Below are positions 17,217-25,600 of a stretch of DNA of 64,000 nucleotides, piece after piece. A program made the translations under genes and the position numbers. The notes under the pieces were generated by a model. The model had not been told where the DNA came from, ran no database searches, and saw nothing but the letters and a program-made list of their open reading frames with translations. The DNA is taken from NCBI RefSeq assembly GCF_009671245.1, contig NZ_VTFS01000001.1, positions 841,914 through 905,913 of the forward strand, written 5' to 3'. This DNA is from Marinicella rhabdoformis. Its GTDB lineage: Bacteria; Pseudomonadota; Gammaproteobacteria; Xanthomonadales; Marinicellaceae. The stretch's first letter is position 1, and each line of letters starts with the position of its first letter.

Positions 17217-18413
17217 ATGCAACACATTCAAAACCAGACAAAACCGTCACTGCTCAAACGCATCATGCCTTTTTTCTTGATTCTGGCCGTATTTATTGTA
17301 TTGATGATTGTGATGAGCATGTTCAAGAAACCACCGGCTGTTGTTCCAGACAGACCTTCTGGTTTTTTGGTTGAAACTGCCACATTAAAACGCAATGATT
17401 TGAATGTAATGGTTAATTCACAAGGGTCAGTTAAAGCGAAGCGAGAAATCGCTTTGATGTCTGAAATCTCTGGTAAAGTCCGGTCTTTGAATGATGTCTT
17501 TGTGGTAGGAGGTCAATTTGCTGCCGGTGATGTCTTGGTCAGTATCGATGATGCAGATTATCGCGTATCGGTACAAAGGGCCAAAGCAAACCTGGCAAGT
17601 GCCCAAGCCAATTTAGATTTAGAACAAGCCAAATCGGACCAAGCATTAAAAGACTGGAAATCATTTGGAAAGCAAGGCAAACCCAGTGACTTGGTACTAA
17701 ACATCCCTCAATTAAATGGCGCAAAAGCCAGCGTCAAAGCAGCACTTGCCGATGTGGCCAAAGCTGAAAGAGACCTCGCTAAAACACAAATCATTGCGCC
17801 CTTTGACGGCACCGTTTTAACCAAAAGTATCGATATAGGACAATACGTTAACATGGCCGGTCAACTGGGCACAATAGCCAGCACTGCTGTGGCTGAGGTG
17901 CGCCTGCCATTAACTGCCAGTGACATCAGCAAGTTGAAACTCAGTAAAATCAACTTAAACACAGACCCTATCCCGGTACAGTTCACAGCCAGCAATACAG
18001 ATGATGTGATTGAAGGGTTGTTAACCCGACTTGAATCTGCCAAAGACAGCAAAACTTTATTGAATTACGCCGTTGCAGAAATCAATCAGCCACTTGCCAA
18101 AGGTTTATATTTCAACACGTTTTTATCAGCACAAATTCAAGGTGAATCACTCACTGATGTGTTCGCTGTTCCTGCTGCATGGATGATGGCTAATAATCAA
18201 ATTGCGGTTTACAGAAACGGTCAATTAGAGATTCTCGATTTGAATGTGGTCCATAAAACCGATGATTATTTCTATGTCAGCTCAGGTTTAAGTGAAAAAA
18301 ATCAAATTGTCATCACGCCAATACAAGCACCCGAAGCAGGGATGACATTGCGCCTAAAAGGTGAGCAAGTTAAAGCAGAAAAAGTCACTGAAACAACAGA
18401 GTCGCAGTCATGA
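17217..18413 (+). CDS. RND efflux system periplasmic adaptor (membrane fusion protein)
   Basis: A 398-residue adaptor with one N-terminal membrane segment (about 16-35), a lipoyl-type domain (VNSQGSVKAKREIALMSEIS and GDVLVSIDDADY), a helical hairpin (residues about 110-185, Ala/Lys-rich) and a beta-barrel region (IIAPFDGTVLTKSIDIGQYV). Such proteins bridge the inner-membrane pump and the outer-membrane channel. GGAG lies 7 nt before the ATG. The stop overlaps the pump gene start by 4 nt. No outer-membrane channel gene (TolC type) is present in the window. Confidence 0.93.
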   Translation: MQHIQNQTKPSLLKRIMPFFLILAVFIVLMIVMSMFKKPPAVVPDRPSGFLVETATLKRNDLNVMVNSQGSVKAKREIALMSEISGKVRSLNDVFVVGGQFAAGDVLVSIDDADYRVSVQRAKANLASAQANLDLEQAKSDQALKDWKSFGKQGKPSDLVLNIPQLNGAKASVKAALADVAKAERDLAKTQIIAPFDGTVLTKSIDIGQYVNMAGQLGTIASTAVAEVRLPLTASDISKLKLSKINLNTDPIPVQFTASNTDDVIEGLLTRLESAKDSKTLLNYAVAEINQPLAKGLYFNTFLSAQIQGESLTDVFAVPAAWMMANNQIAVYRNGQLEILDLNVVHKTDDYFYVSSGLSEKNQIVITPIQAPEAGMTLRLKGEQVKAEKVTETTESQS

Positions 18414-21400
18414 AAAAGCGTTGGGACCAAGGACTGATTTATTGGTTCGCCAACAATTCAGTCGCGGCGAATCTACTGATGTTTTCTTTGCTTTTGGCCG
18501 GCTTGTATGTGGCCAGCACTTTGAAAAAAGAGATCTTTCCTGCCACCACCACCAATATGGTCACTGTTACCATGGCCTACCCCGGTGCGGCACCTGATGA
18601 AGTGGAAAAGGGCATCTGCTCAAAAATTGAAGACGCGGTCACTGGACTGGAAGGGATAGACAAAACCACCTGTGTCTCGAACGAAGGCTTTGCGCGCGGT
18701 ACTTTAGAAATTGGCAACGATTACGTAGTAAAGGACGTGATGGCGGAAATCAAAAATCGAGTTGATGGCATCAATTCATTCCCAGTCCAAGCTGAAAAAC
18801 CGGTTATCAGTGAAATCTTGATTCAACAGCCTGTGATGTTTGTTTCAGTTTATGGTAACGTGCCAGAACAGGATTTACTGACCACAGCTCGCTTAATTCG
18901 TGATGACATCATTGATTTACCAGATGTGTCAATGGCCCAACTGCTGGGCGAAAGACCCTATGAGGTGGCGATTGAAGTTACAGAACAAACCATGCGCCAG
19001 TATGCTTTGACTTTTGATGAAATTGCATCTGCCTTGCGTGCCAGTTCCATAGACATGCCAGGTGGTTCCATTAAAACAGATCGCGGTGATGTACTGTTGC
19101 GTTCAGTCGGTCAGGCTTACACGGGCAAAGACTTCGCTGATGTGGTGGTTCGCACCAACCCGGATGGTTCGCGCTTGATGATGCGTGACATCGCAGAGAT
19201 AAAAGATGGCTTTGCCGAAGGTGGTGGTATGGCGACTTTCGACGGTCAGCCAGGCATCAGTATTCAAGTTCAATCAGTAGAAAATGAATCTGTGCTCGAT
19301 ATATCAGAGCAAGTGAATGCCTATGTGGCAAAGAAACAAAACAACATGCCAGATAACATGTCACTGGCCACCTGGTCTGATTCTTCTCATTATGTTCGTG
19401 GTCGTTTAGAAATGATGCAACGCAACATGTGGCAAGGTGCATTATTGGTTCTGATCATCCTGACTATGTTCCTGCGTTTGCGCGTGGCATTTTGGGTTAT
19501 GGTCGGGTTGCCAGTGGCATTCTTGGGTGCTTTCATGTTGTTACCTGCTGTGGGTGTGAGCATCAACATGCTGAGTATGTTCGGATTCATTCTGGTCTTA
19601 GGTATTGTGGTGGATGATGCCATTGTCATCGGCGAAAGTTCTTATTACGAAATTCAGCACCACGGTCATTCACTTAAAAATGTGGTGATAGGTGCACAAA
19701 AAGTGGCGACTCCGGCTACTTTTGGCGTGTTGACGACAGTGGCAGCTTTCTTGCCTATGTTGTTTGTTGGCACCATGTTTGGTTCATTTTTTGAATCCAT
19801 CGCTTGGGTGGTGATTTTGTGTTTGTTGTTCTCTTTGGTGGAATCAAAACTGATCTTGCCTTCGCATTTGGCACACATGAAAACTGACGACATTGGCACC
19901 GACAATCCAGGTGCTTTGTTGCGTTTTCAAAGAAAAGTGAATACGGCATTAGAACACTTTGTTAAAACCAAGTACCAACCTTTGATTGAAAAAGCCATTG
20001 CCAGACCGGGCGTGACTTTGAGTATTTTTGTAGCCGTATTTTTTCTCAGCATTGGCCTGATAGCCAATGGCATAGTGCGCTTTGTCATGATGCCTGATTT
20101 TGTTGCTGATTTTGTCCAAGCAGATTTTGCTATGGCACAGGGTACGCCACAATCACGAACCGATGAAGTGTTGGCAAAAGTAGAACAAGCATTGGTAAAA
20201 TTGGACGAAGACGTCAGTAAAGAACATGGAAAGGATTCAGGCATGGTTTTCAGCCACCAGCTGGCTTTCACAGACTCACAAGTTTCTGGTCGTGTGATTG
20301 TGGAATTGGTGAAAGAAGAACATTCAGTCATCGATGGTAAGGAAATGCTCAAGCGTTGGGGTGAGTATATAGGTGAAGTACCCGGTGCCACGCACATCGG
20401 CACCATGGCTTTGACTGGACCGGGACAAGGACCTGACATTAATTTGAAACTCAGTGGACCGGATGTTGAGCAATTGCGCTTGGCTACTGATGAAATTGCA
20501 GCGGTGTTAAAAAATTATGATGGTGTCTCTGACATCAGAAATTCTATTGAATCGGGTAAAGATGAAATCAAGCTGGAATTGAAACCTTTAGGTCGAAACT
20601 TAGGGTTGAGTCAAGCCGACTTAGGTCGTCAAGTGCGCCAAGCTTTTTATGGTGAAGAAATTCAGCGCATGCAACGTGGCAATGACGAAGTCAAAGTGAT
20701 GTTGCGTTATGACCGTGAAACACGAGAATCATTGAATTCTTTGGATGAACTGCGCATCCGCACGCCACAAGGTGAACAGCTGCCTTTACACACCGTAGCG
20801 ACAGTGACTTTAGGTAAATCGGCCAATGCCATTGAACGTGTGAACCGCAAACGAGCAGCAAGGTTAACCGCAGTGGTTGACAAGGCCATTGGCGACCCGC
20901 AGCAAATAGCGCAAGAATTACAGGCTATTCACATCCCTGAAATTAAAAAGAAATTCCCAGGTGTGCGTTCTGAAACTGATGGTGTGACTAAAGAAATGGG
21001 TGAACTGCTGTCTAATTTAGCCATAGGCATGTTGGCTGCTTGTTTGGTGATTTATATTCTGATGGCGATTCCTTTGAAATCCTATGCCCAGCCTTTGATC
21101 ATCATGTCGGTGATTCCATTTGGAATTACAGGTGCCATTGTTGGTCACATGATCGTCGGAGAAACCTTCAGTATGATGTCATTATTTGGTGTAATAGCCC
21201 TCTTTGGTGTGGTGGTGAATGATTCTTTGGTGATGGTGGATTACGTCAACAAAGAACGTGCCCAAGGCATACCTTTGTTGGAAGCCATCAAGCATGCCGG
21301 CTCAAAAAGATTCAGGGCCATTTTATTAACCTCTTTGACCACATTCTTCGGCTTATTGCCAATCATGTTTGAGCCATCATTGCAGGCGAAAGTGATTGTA

Positions 21401-21586
21401 CCAATGGCTGTGTCTTTGGCTTTTGGTATCTTGTTCGCTACGGTCATCACCTTGATATTGGTGCCGGCACTGTATGCATTGTTAGAAAGATTGAAATTTC
21501 GTTTCATCAAGATTGATGATTATCAAAGAGCGCAACAAACAACTGCAGCTGTTGAGACTGAAGCGCACCATAACGATTTGGTATAA
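18410..21586 (+). CDS. RND family efflux pump, inner-membrane permease
   Basis: A 1058-residue resistance-nodulation-division pump. It shows the duplicated architecture: a membrane segment near the N terminus (SVAANLLMFSLLLAGLYVAS), a large periplasmic loop, a block of membrane helices from about 345 to 560, a second periplasmic loop, and a last block from about 865 to 1040. The proton-relay pair in helix 4 is present in GIVVDDAIVIGES. Helix 10 reads GVVVNDSLVMVD, where AcrB has Lys, so it belongs to a branch different from AcrB. The substrate (drug, bile acid, metal or lipid) cannot be predicted. Confidence 0.95.
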   Translation: MKKRWDQGLIYWFANNSVAANLLMFSLLLAGLYVASTLKKEIFPATTTNMVTVTMAYPGAAPDEVEKGICSKIEDAVTGLEGIDKTTCVSNEGFARGTLEIGNDYVVKDVMAEIKNRVDGINSFPVQAEKPVISEILIQQPVMFVSVYGNVPEQDLLTTARLIRDDIIDLPDVSMAQLLGERPYEVAIEVTEQTMRQYALTFDEIASALRASSIDMPGGSIKTDRGDVLLRSVGQAYTGKDFADVVVRTNPDGSRLMMRDIAEIKDGFAEGGGMATFDGQPGISIQVQSVENESVLDISEQVNAYVAKKQNNMPDNMSLATWSDSSHYVRGRLEMMQRNMWQGALLVLIILTMFLRLRVAFWVMVGLPVAFLGAFMLLPAVGVSINMLSMFGFILVLGIVVDDAIVIGESSYYEIQHHGHSLKNVVIGAQKVATPATFGVLTTVAAFLPMLFVGTMFGSFFESIAWVVILCLLFSLVESKLILPSHLAHMKTDDIGTDNPGALLRFQRKVNTALEHFVKTKYQPLIEKAIARPGVTLSIFVAVFFLSIGLIANGIVRFVMMPDFVADFVQADFAMAQGTPQSRTDEVLAKVEQALVKLDEDVSKEHGKDSGMVFSHQLAFTDSQVSGRVIVELVKEEHSVIDGKEMLKRWGEYIGEVPGATHIGTMALTGPGQGPDINLKLSGPDVEQLRLATDEIAAVLKNYDGVSDIRNSIESGKDEIKLELKPLGRNLGLSQADLGRQVRQAFYGEEIQRMQRGNDEVKVMLRYDRETRESLNSLDELRIRTPQGEQLPLHTVATVTLGKSANAIERVNRKRAARLTAVVDKAIGDPQQIAQELQAIHIPEIKKKFPGVRSETDGVTKEMGELLSNLAIGMLAACLVIYILMAIPLKSYAQPLIIMSVIPFGITGAIVGHMIVGETFSMMSLFGVIALFGVVVNDSLVMVDYVNKERAQGIPLLEAIKHAGSKRFRAILLTSLTTFFGLLPIMFEPSLQAKVIVPMAVSLAFGILFATVITLILVPALYALLERLKFRFIKIDDYQRAQQTTAAVETEAHHNDLV

Positions 21587-21609
21587 AGTGAAGCTGGAGA
21601 ACAACCAAC

Positions 21610-21637
21610 GGCGCATGATTCATTGAAATCATGCGCC
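21610..21637. terminator. Hairpin between the converging RND and rmuC genes
   Basis: A perfect 11-bp inverted repeat GGCGCATGATT/AATCATGCGCC with a 6-nt loop, midway between two convergent stop codons. The flanks are only moderately T-rich on either strand, but position and strength favour a shared terminator. Confidence 0.65.
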
Positions 21638-21658
21638 ATTAAATATGGTCTTGATTAT

Positions 21659-23083
21659 TTATTCTGAAGATAGTTTTTTGGTGTTTTTAGCACCGAGGTC
21701 AGCCAGTTGTTCCATCTGGCGGTATAAATTGCCAGAACCCGTGCGAAGTTTCTTGTCAGCGGTTTCCCAAGTCCGCTCCATACTATCTAACTGCCCACGG
21801 ATCTTGTTAAAGTCTTCGTAAAAGCCTGAAAATTTGTCGATTAACTTGCCGGCTCGTGAAGCGATGTCACGGGCGTTTTTGTTTTGTTTATCATTTTGCC
21901 AAAGTAAAGAAACGGTACGTAAGGTGGCGAGTAAATTACTTGCAGATACCAATAGGACATTCTTGTGGTATGCATTCTCTAACAGCATGGTGTCTTGATT
22001 GACAGCGGTTAAATAAGCCGGTTCAATGGCAACAAACATGAGAACGAAATCCACAGTTTCTATGCCTTCAAGCTGTTGGTAATTTTTAGCTGACAAGCCG
22101 CTGATGTGTTGATTCAAACTTTGTAAATGGCCTTTGAGTGCAGTGTCACGAATTTGGTCATCTTCTGCATTCACATAACGTTCGTAGGCGGTAAGCGAAA
22201 CTTTGGAGTCAATGATCAGTGTTTTACCATCAGGTAAGTTGACCAAAACATCGGGGCGTTTTTGCTTGCCACTTTCTGTAAAACTCACTTCTGTTTGGTA
22301 TTCCCTACCCTCTTCAAGCCCTGCCAAATCCAACAGCTTTTTCAAAACCATTTCACCCCAGTTGCCTTGAGTTTTGCTTTCAGACTTCAGCGCATGGGTT
22401 AAATCTTCAGCTTTTTTACTTAAAATTTGGTTCATTTGATTGATTCTGTTCAATTCAATTTTAAGCGATTCACTTTGTACTGCATTTTCTTTGTTACTTC
22501 TGTTCACCAAGGTACTGAAGTCTTTGAGTTGATCATGTAAAGGTGTGACAAGATTTTTTATGTTTTGTTTATTTACTTCAGTGAACTTATGGGTTTTTTC
22601 ATCTAGAATTTTTTGTCCCAAGTGGTTGAACTGATCTTTCAATTGCTGCTGTGCTTGTTCGATAAAGTTTTGTTGCGCCTTTAGCCTTTCTTGGCCTTGC
22701 TCTTGTGCAGACTGCAATGCCGTATTATTTTTTTCTAATTCCATGATGCGCACCCGCATCTCGGGAATCTCGTCTGCCAACTGCTTTTGTGCTTCGAACT
22801 GGGTTTTGAATTGTGTGCTTAAATTTGTTAACTTGTTTTCTCGATGTTGAAGCACTTCATTTTTTTTATTCAATGCCTCAATCGTTTCATTTTTTGAAGA
22901 GAGTTTAGATTCAACTTGCTCCAAAGCACTTTTAAACTGTTCTTGTTGATGTAAAAACAGTAATTCATGCTTACTTCTTTGTAACCTGTAGACAATAAAA
23001 CTGCCGATCATCAGCCCTAAAATGCCTGAAACAAGCAAACTTTCCAAGGTGTAAATTTGTATGACGCTGAGTAAATTTTCCAT
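21659..23083 (-). CDS. rmuC: DNA recombination protein RmuC
   Basis: A 474-residue protein with one N-terminal membrane segment (about 12-32), a long coiled coil (about 40-225, rich in Gln, Lys and Glu) and the RmuC nuclease-like domain, with WGEMVLKKLLDLAGLEEGREY, KRPDVLVNLPDGKTLIIDSK and VDFVLMFVAIEPAY. In E. coli, RmuC loss affects inversions at short inverted repeats; the domain is related to the PD-(D/E)xK nucleases, with the DSK motif visible here. It is divergent from the SRPBCC/GyrI-like gene. Confidence 0.93.
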   Translation of the reverse strand: MENLLSVIQIYTLESLLVSGILGLMIGSFIVYRLQRSKHELLFLHQQEQFKSALEQVESKLSSKNETIEALNKKNEVLQHRENKLTNLSTQFKTQFEAQKQLADEIPEMRVRIMELEKNNTALQSAQEQGQERLKAQQNFIEQAQQQLKDQFNHLGQKILDEKTHKFTEVNKQNIKNLVTPLHDQLKDFSTLVNRSNKENAVQSESLKIELNRINQMNQILSKKAEDLTHALKSESKTQGNWGEMVLKKLLDLAGLEEGREYQTEVSFTESGKQKRPDVLVNLPDGKTLIIDSKVSLTAYERYVNAEDDQIRDTALKGHLQSLNQHISGLSAKNYQQLEGIETVDFVLMFVAIEPAYLTAVNQDTMLLENAYHKNVLLVSASNLLATLRTVSLLWQNDKQNKNARDIASRAGKLIDKFSGFYEDFNKIRGQLDSMERTWETADKKLRTGSGNLYRQMEQLADLGAKNTKKLSSE

Positions 23084-23130
23084 TCGAATATGCTATCATT
23101 TCACCCAAATGAACACAAAGGTATTCCTAC

Positions 23131-24147
23131 ATGAGAGTTTTTAAATATTTGTTTTTCGCACTGCTGTTTTTATTGTTGGCTTTTTTCGCCTACGGTTTCT
23201 TTGTTTTAGAAGACAAAGTTCAAGTTAAACGCAGCATTGAAATCAACCGTCCAGCAAAAATGGTCTTTAAGGCCGTCAATTCAATGCATCATTTTAACCA
23301 ATGGTCACCGTGGTCCGAACTTGATCCTGATGCCACCTATCAGTATACTGGCCCAGAAACTGGTGTGGGTTCAAAGATGGCATGGCAAGGTAACCAAGAA
23401 GTTGGTACCGGTACCCAAGAAATCATTGAAAGCACACCCTATGAAAGCATCAAAACTGAATTGTATTTCGATGGGCAAGGAGATGACCCATCATGGTCTT
23501 CGATAATCATCACTGAACAAGGTGAAGGTGTAAAAGTCGACTGGGTTTTTGATGCCGATTTCAATGGCAACATCTTGGGCCGTTACTTTGGCATGATGAT
23601 GGATGACATGCTGGGTCCACAGTATGAAAAGGGCTTGAGCAAACTTAAAACTATGGTTGAATCACAGGTTGTTTATGACTTTTCAGGGTTCAGTATAGAA
23701 GACGTAGCCGCACAAACCATTCTTTATGTGTCTTCAAAAGGCAATATGAACGAAGATTTAAGCCCAGTTATTGGTGCCGCTTATGGCCAAGTGATGGCTT
23801 TTATGGGTGCCAATAACATTGAACAAGCGGGCAGCCCCTTAACCATCAATCGCAGTTGGGGAGAGGGTATATGGGAATTTGATGCTGGCATTCCCGTCAT
23901 GATTGACGGTATAGAATCGACCGCTGACAACCCAGTTAAATTGGGCAGCACTTATGCTGGGAAAGCAGTTAAATACGTGCAGGTGGGTCCCTATGATCAA
24001 GCTGCCGCCTCCTATGAATTATTGGACGCCTATATGGCAGACCAAGGGCTAGAAAAAAATGGAGACTCTTGGGAAGTATATGCAAACGATCCAGGCAGTG
24101 TCACAGAGGCTGAATACCTGACGTACATTTACCAGCCCATCAAATAA
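23131..24147 (+). CDS. SRPBCC-domain and GyrI-like-domain fusion protein
   Basis: A 338-residue protein with one N-terminal membrane segment (about 4-25). Residues about 33-180 form an SRPBCC (START-like) ligand-binding domain, with IEINRPAKMVFKAVNSMHHF and WSPWSELDP. The rest (about 190-338) looks like a GyrI/AraC-effector-type domain, with KAVKYVQVGPYDQAAASYELL near its end and a final TYIYQPIK. Both domain types bind small hydrophobic molecules, so it may be a membrane-tethered ligand carrier or sensor; this is an inference. Confidence 0.8.
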   Translation: MRVFKYLFFALLFLLLAFFAYGFFVLEDKVQVKRSIEINRPAKMVFKAVNSMHHFNQWSPWSELDPDATYQYTGPETGVGSKMAWQGNQEVGTGTQEIIESTPYESIKTELYFDGQGDDPSWSSIIITEQGEGVKVDWVFDADFNGNILGRYFGMMMDDMLGPQYEKGLSKLKTMVESQVVYDFSGFSIEDVAAQTILYVSSKGNMNEDLSPVIGAAYGQVMAFMGANNIEQAGSPLTINRSWGEGIWEFDAGIPVMIDGIESTADNPVKLGSTYAGKAVKYVQVGPYDQAAASYELLDAYMADQGLEKNGDSWEVYANDPGSVTEAEYLTYIYQPIK

Positions 24148-24166
24148 AAATTTCATACTATTGATT

Positions 24167-24193
24167 AAAGGCGCTCTTGTAGCGCCTTTTTTT
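24167..24193 (+). terminator. Intrinsic terminator after the SRPBCC/GyrI-like gene
   Basis: Stem AAAGGCGCT/AGCGCCTTT with a CTTGT loop and seven consecutive T at the 3' side, 19 nt past the stop codon. Confidence 0.9.
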
Positions 24194-24202
24194 ATGCCTC
24201 AC

Positions 24203-24248
24203 TTGACAAATTTACCGTGTTAGGTGTACCATTGGTACAAATGGTACA
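24203..24248 (+). promoter_or_regulatory. Promoter and operator of the GntR/membrane-protein operon
   Basis: TTGACA at 24203-24208 is a consensus -35; TACCAT at 24227-24232 (18-nt spacer) is a plausible -10. Over the -10 lies the perfect palindrome TGTACC-ATT-GGTACA (24225-24239), followed 3 nt later by a third half-site GGTACA (24243-24248). Inverted repeats of GTAC type are known operators of YtrA-type GntR regulators, and one is encoded 20 nt downstream, so autorepression is likely. Confidence 0.75.
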
Positions 24249-24267
24249 TTAATACAAGAATATAAGC

Positions 24268-24642
24268 ATGAACATTGTCATAAATACAGAAAGCCCAGAG
24301 CCTTTATTCGCTCAGCTGGTTGATCAAATCAAGCAAGCTGTCAGTCGCGGGCACATCAAACCCGGTGATCAACTGCCCTCGATCAGGCAGCTTGGCAATG
24401 ATTTAGAAATCAACAACAAAACCGTAGCCAAAGCTTATGCACTGTTAGAGCGTGATGCAGTGATCGTAGCCAAAGGTTATCGTGGCAGTTTTATTCACCC
24501 TGATGCGGTAAAAAATTGTGATATTGATATCAAAGGCATCGCAGAAAATAAATTGGCTGCGGTGGTTCAAGAATTAAAAACTTTAGGTGTTACTGACAGT
24601 GAATTGCGTTTGTTATTTGCTGACATCATCAACAAAATTTAA
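24268..24642 (+). CDS. GntR family transcriptional regulator, YtrA subfamily
   Basis: A 124-residue regulator with an N-terminal GntR winged helix (about 8-75: PLFAQLVDQIKQAVSRGHI, GDQLPSIRQLGNDLEIN, NNKTVAKAYALLERDAVI) and only about 45 residues after it, the short helical dimerisation tail typical of YtrA regulators. These usually repress their own operon, often with ABC transporter genes. Here the only co-directional partner is a membrane protein 10 nt downstream. A multi-half-site operator lies just before the gene. Confidence 0.92.
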   Translation: MNIVINTESPEPLFAQLVDQIKQAVSRGHIKPGDQLPSIRQLGNDLEINNKTVAKAYALLERDAVIVAKGYRGSFIHPDAVKNCDIDIKGIAENKLAAVVQELKTLGVTDSELRLLFADIINKI

Positions 24643-24652
24643 GGAGTAGGTT

Positions 24653-25477
24653 ATGAATCATATAGACATGTTACACATAGCATTTTTAGGGCAAATCATT
24701 GTTCTGTCATTGTTGCTACCTTTTTTAGTGGTCAATAAAATCAAACAAACCATCAGCAAACACCCCAAAGACTTGTTTCCTGAGTTGTATCCTGAAACAC
24801 CTGAGCACATTATCAGACAAAGTCATATATACCTCATACTCTGTGCCATTATAGGCGTTTTAGGCGTGGCGCTTTTGGTCAGAACGCGCCACTTGGGATT
24901 GACAGAGTTCCTCAACTGGGACAGCCAATCAGTGATCATGCTTTACTTTTTATTGCAGTATGCTCCTTTTGTTTGGCTGTCTCATGTCAGTAATCAGTTC
25001 AGTAAAAAAATGCGACTGCTGAATAAAGCGTACATCAAAACGGCGAGTTTAAAACCGAGAAAAGTTTTTGACTATATCAGCACTTGGCAGTTATTGATGT
25101 TGTCTGTGATTTGGTCAGTTTTTGTTGTTGTGGTTGTCTTTGTCAACATGGACCCCTTTGAGGGATTTGCTGGATTAGGAAATTTATTGGTACCCATTTT
25201 TGTTAACCTGTTTTATTGGTTTATTTGTCACCGCATCATTCAAAGTAAAAAGTTCAACCCCAGTCAAGACCGTGAGCATTATTTACATACCTTATGTCAA
25301 ACAATGGTCATCATCAATGCTTTAAGTGGTGTTTATATAACATGGAGCCTGACACAGCATTTGTTGGATTTAAGACCTTACAGCGACGTGTTCCAATCGT
25401 ATTACCTACAAATCATTGGAATCGTCACATTCACATTACTAACCAAACAAGCCAAGACACCCACTCAGATGGTTTAA
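24653..25477 (+). CDS. Multi-pass membrane protein co-transcribed with the GntR regulator
   Basis: A 274-residue protein with about six hydrophobic segments (roughly 8-26, 60-80, 97-117, 149-168, 179-199, 220-242) and a C-terminal one near 251-266. No family is recognised and no ATP-binding or transporter motif is visible. AAGGAGTAGGTT before the ATG gives a good ribosome site. Its position 10 nt after the YtrA-type regulator suggests the two form one regulated operon. Confidence 0.75.
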   Translation: MNHIDMLHIAFLGQIIVLSLLLPFLVVNKIKQTISKHPKDLFPELYPETPEHIIRQSHIYLILCAIIGVLGVALLVRTRHLGLTEFLNWDSQSVIMLYFLLQYAPFVWLSHVSNQFSKKMRLLNKAYIKTASLKPRKVFDYISTWQLLMLSVIWSVFVVVVVFVNMDPFEGFAGLGNLLVPIFVNLFYWFICHRIIQSKKFNPSQDREHYLHTLCQTMVIINALSGVYITWSLTQHLLDLRPYSDVFQSYYLQIIGIVTFTLLTKQAKTPTQMV

Positions 25478-25498
25478 AACAGTAAAAACACCGGATTC

Positions 25499-25533
25499 GC
25501 CACTGTTGCTTAGAAAATAAAAGCAGCAGTGGC
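25499..25533. terminator. Hairpin between the GntR operon and putA
   Basis: Imperfect 12-bp inverted repeat: GCCACTG-T-TGCT pairs with AGCA-G-CAGTGGC around an 11-nt A-rich loop, followed by AACTTTG. It lies just upstream of the putA promoter; the T-tract is poor, so the terminator role is moderate. Confidence 0.5.
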
Positions 25534-25541
25534 AACTTTGA

Positions 25542-25570
25542 TTGCATTACAAGGAAAGCGTTCTTATAAT
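25542..25570 (+). promoter_or_regulatory. Sigma-70-type promoter of putA
   Basis: TTGCAT (25542-25547), 17-nt spacer, then the perfect -10 TATAAT (25565-25570), about 30 nt before the putA start. The ribosome site AAGGAA is at 25589-25594. Confidence 0.78.
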
Positions 25571-25600
25571 TCGGCTCTTTGCTAATTTAAGGAATGTTTC

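Noticed and set aside
19390-20439. Several minus-strand frames inside the RND pump gene (up to 170 codons)
   Set aside because: They are antisense shadows of a clearly conserved 1058-residue pump.
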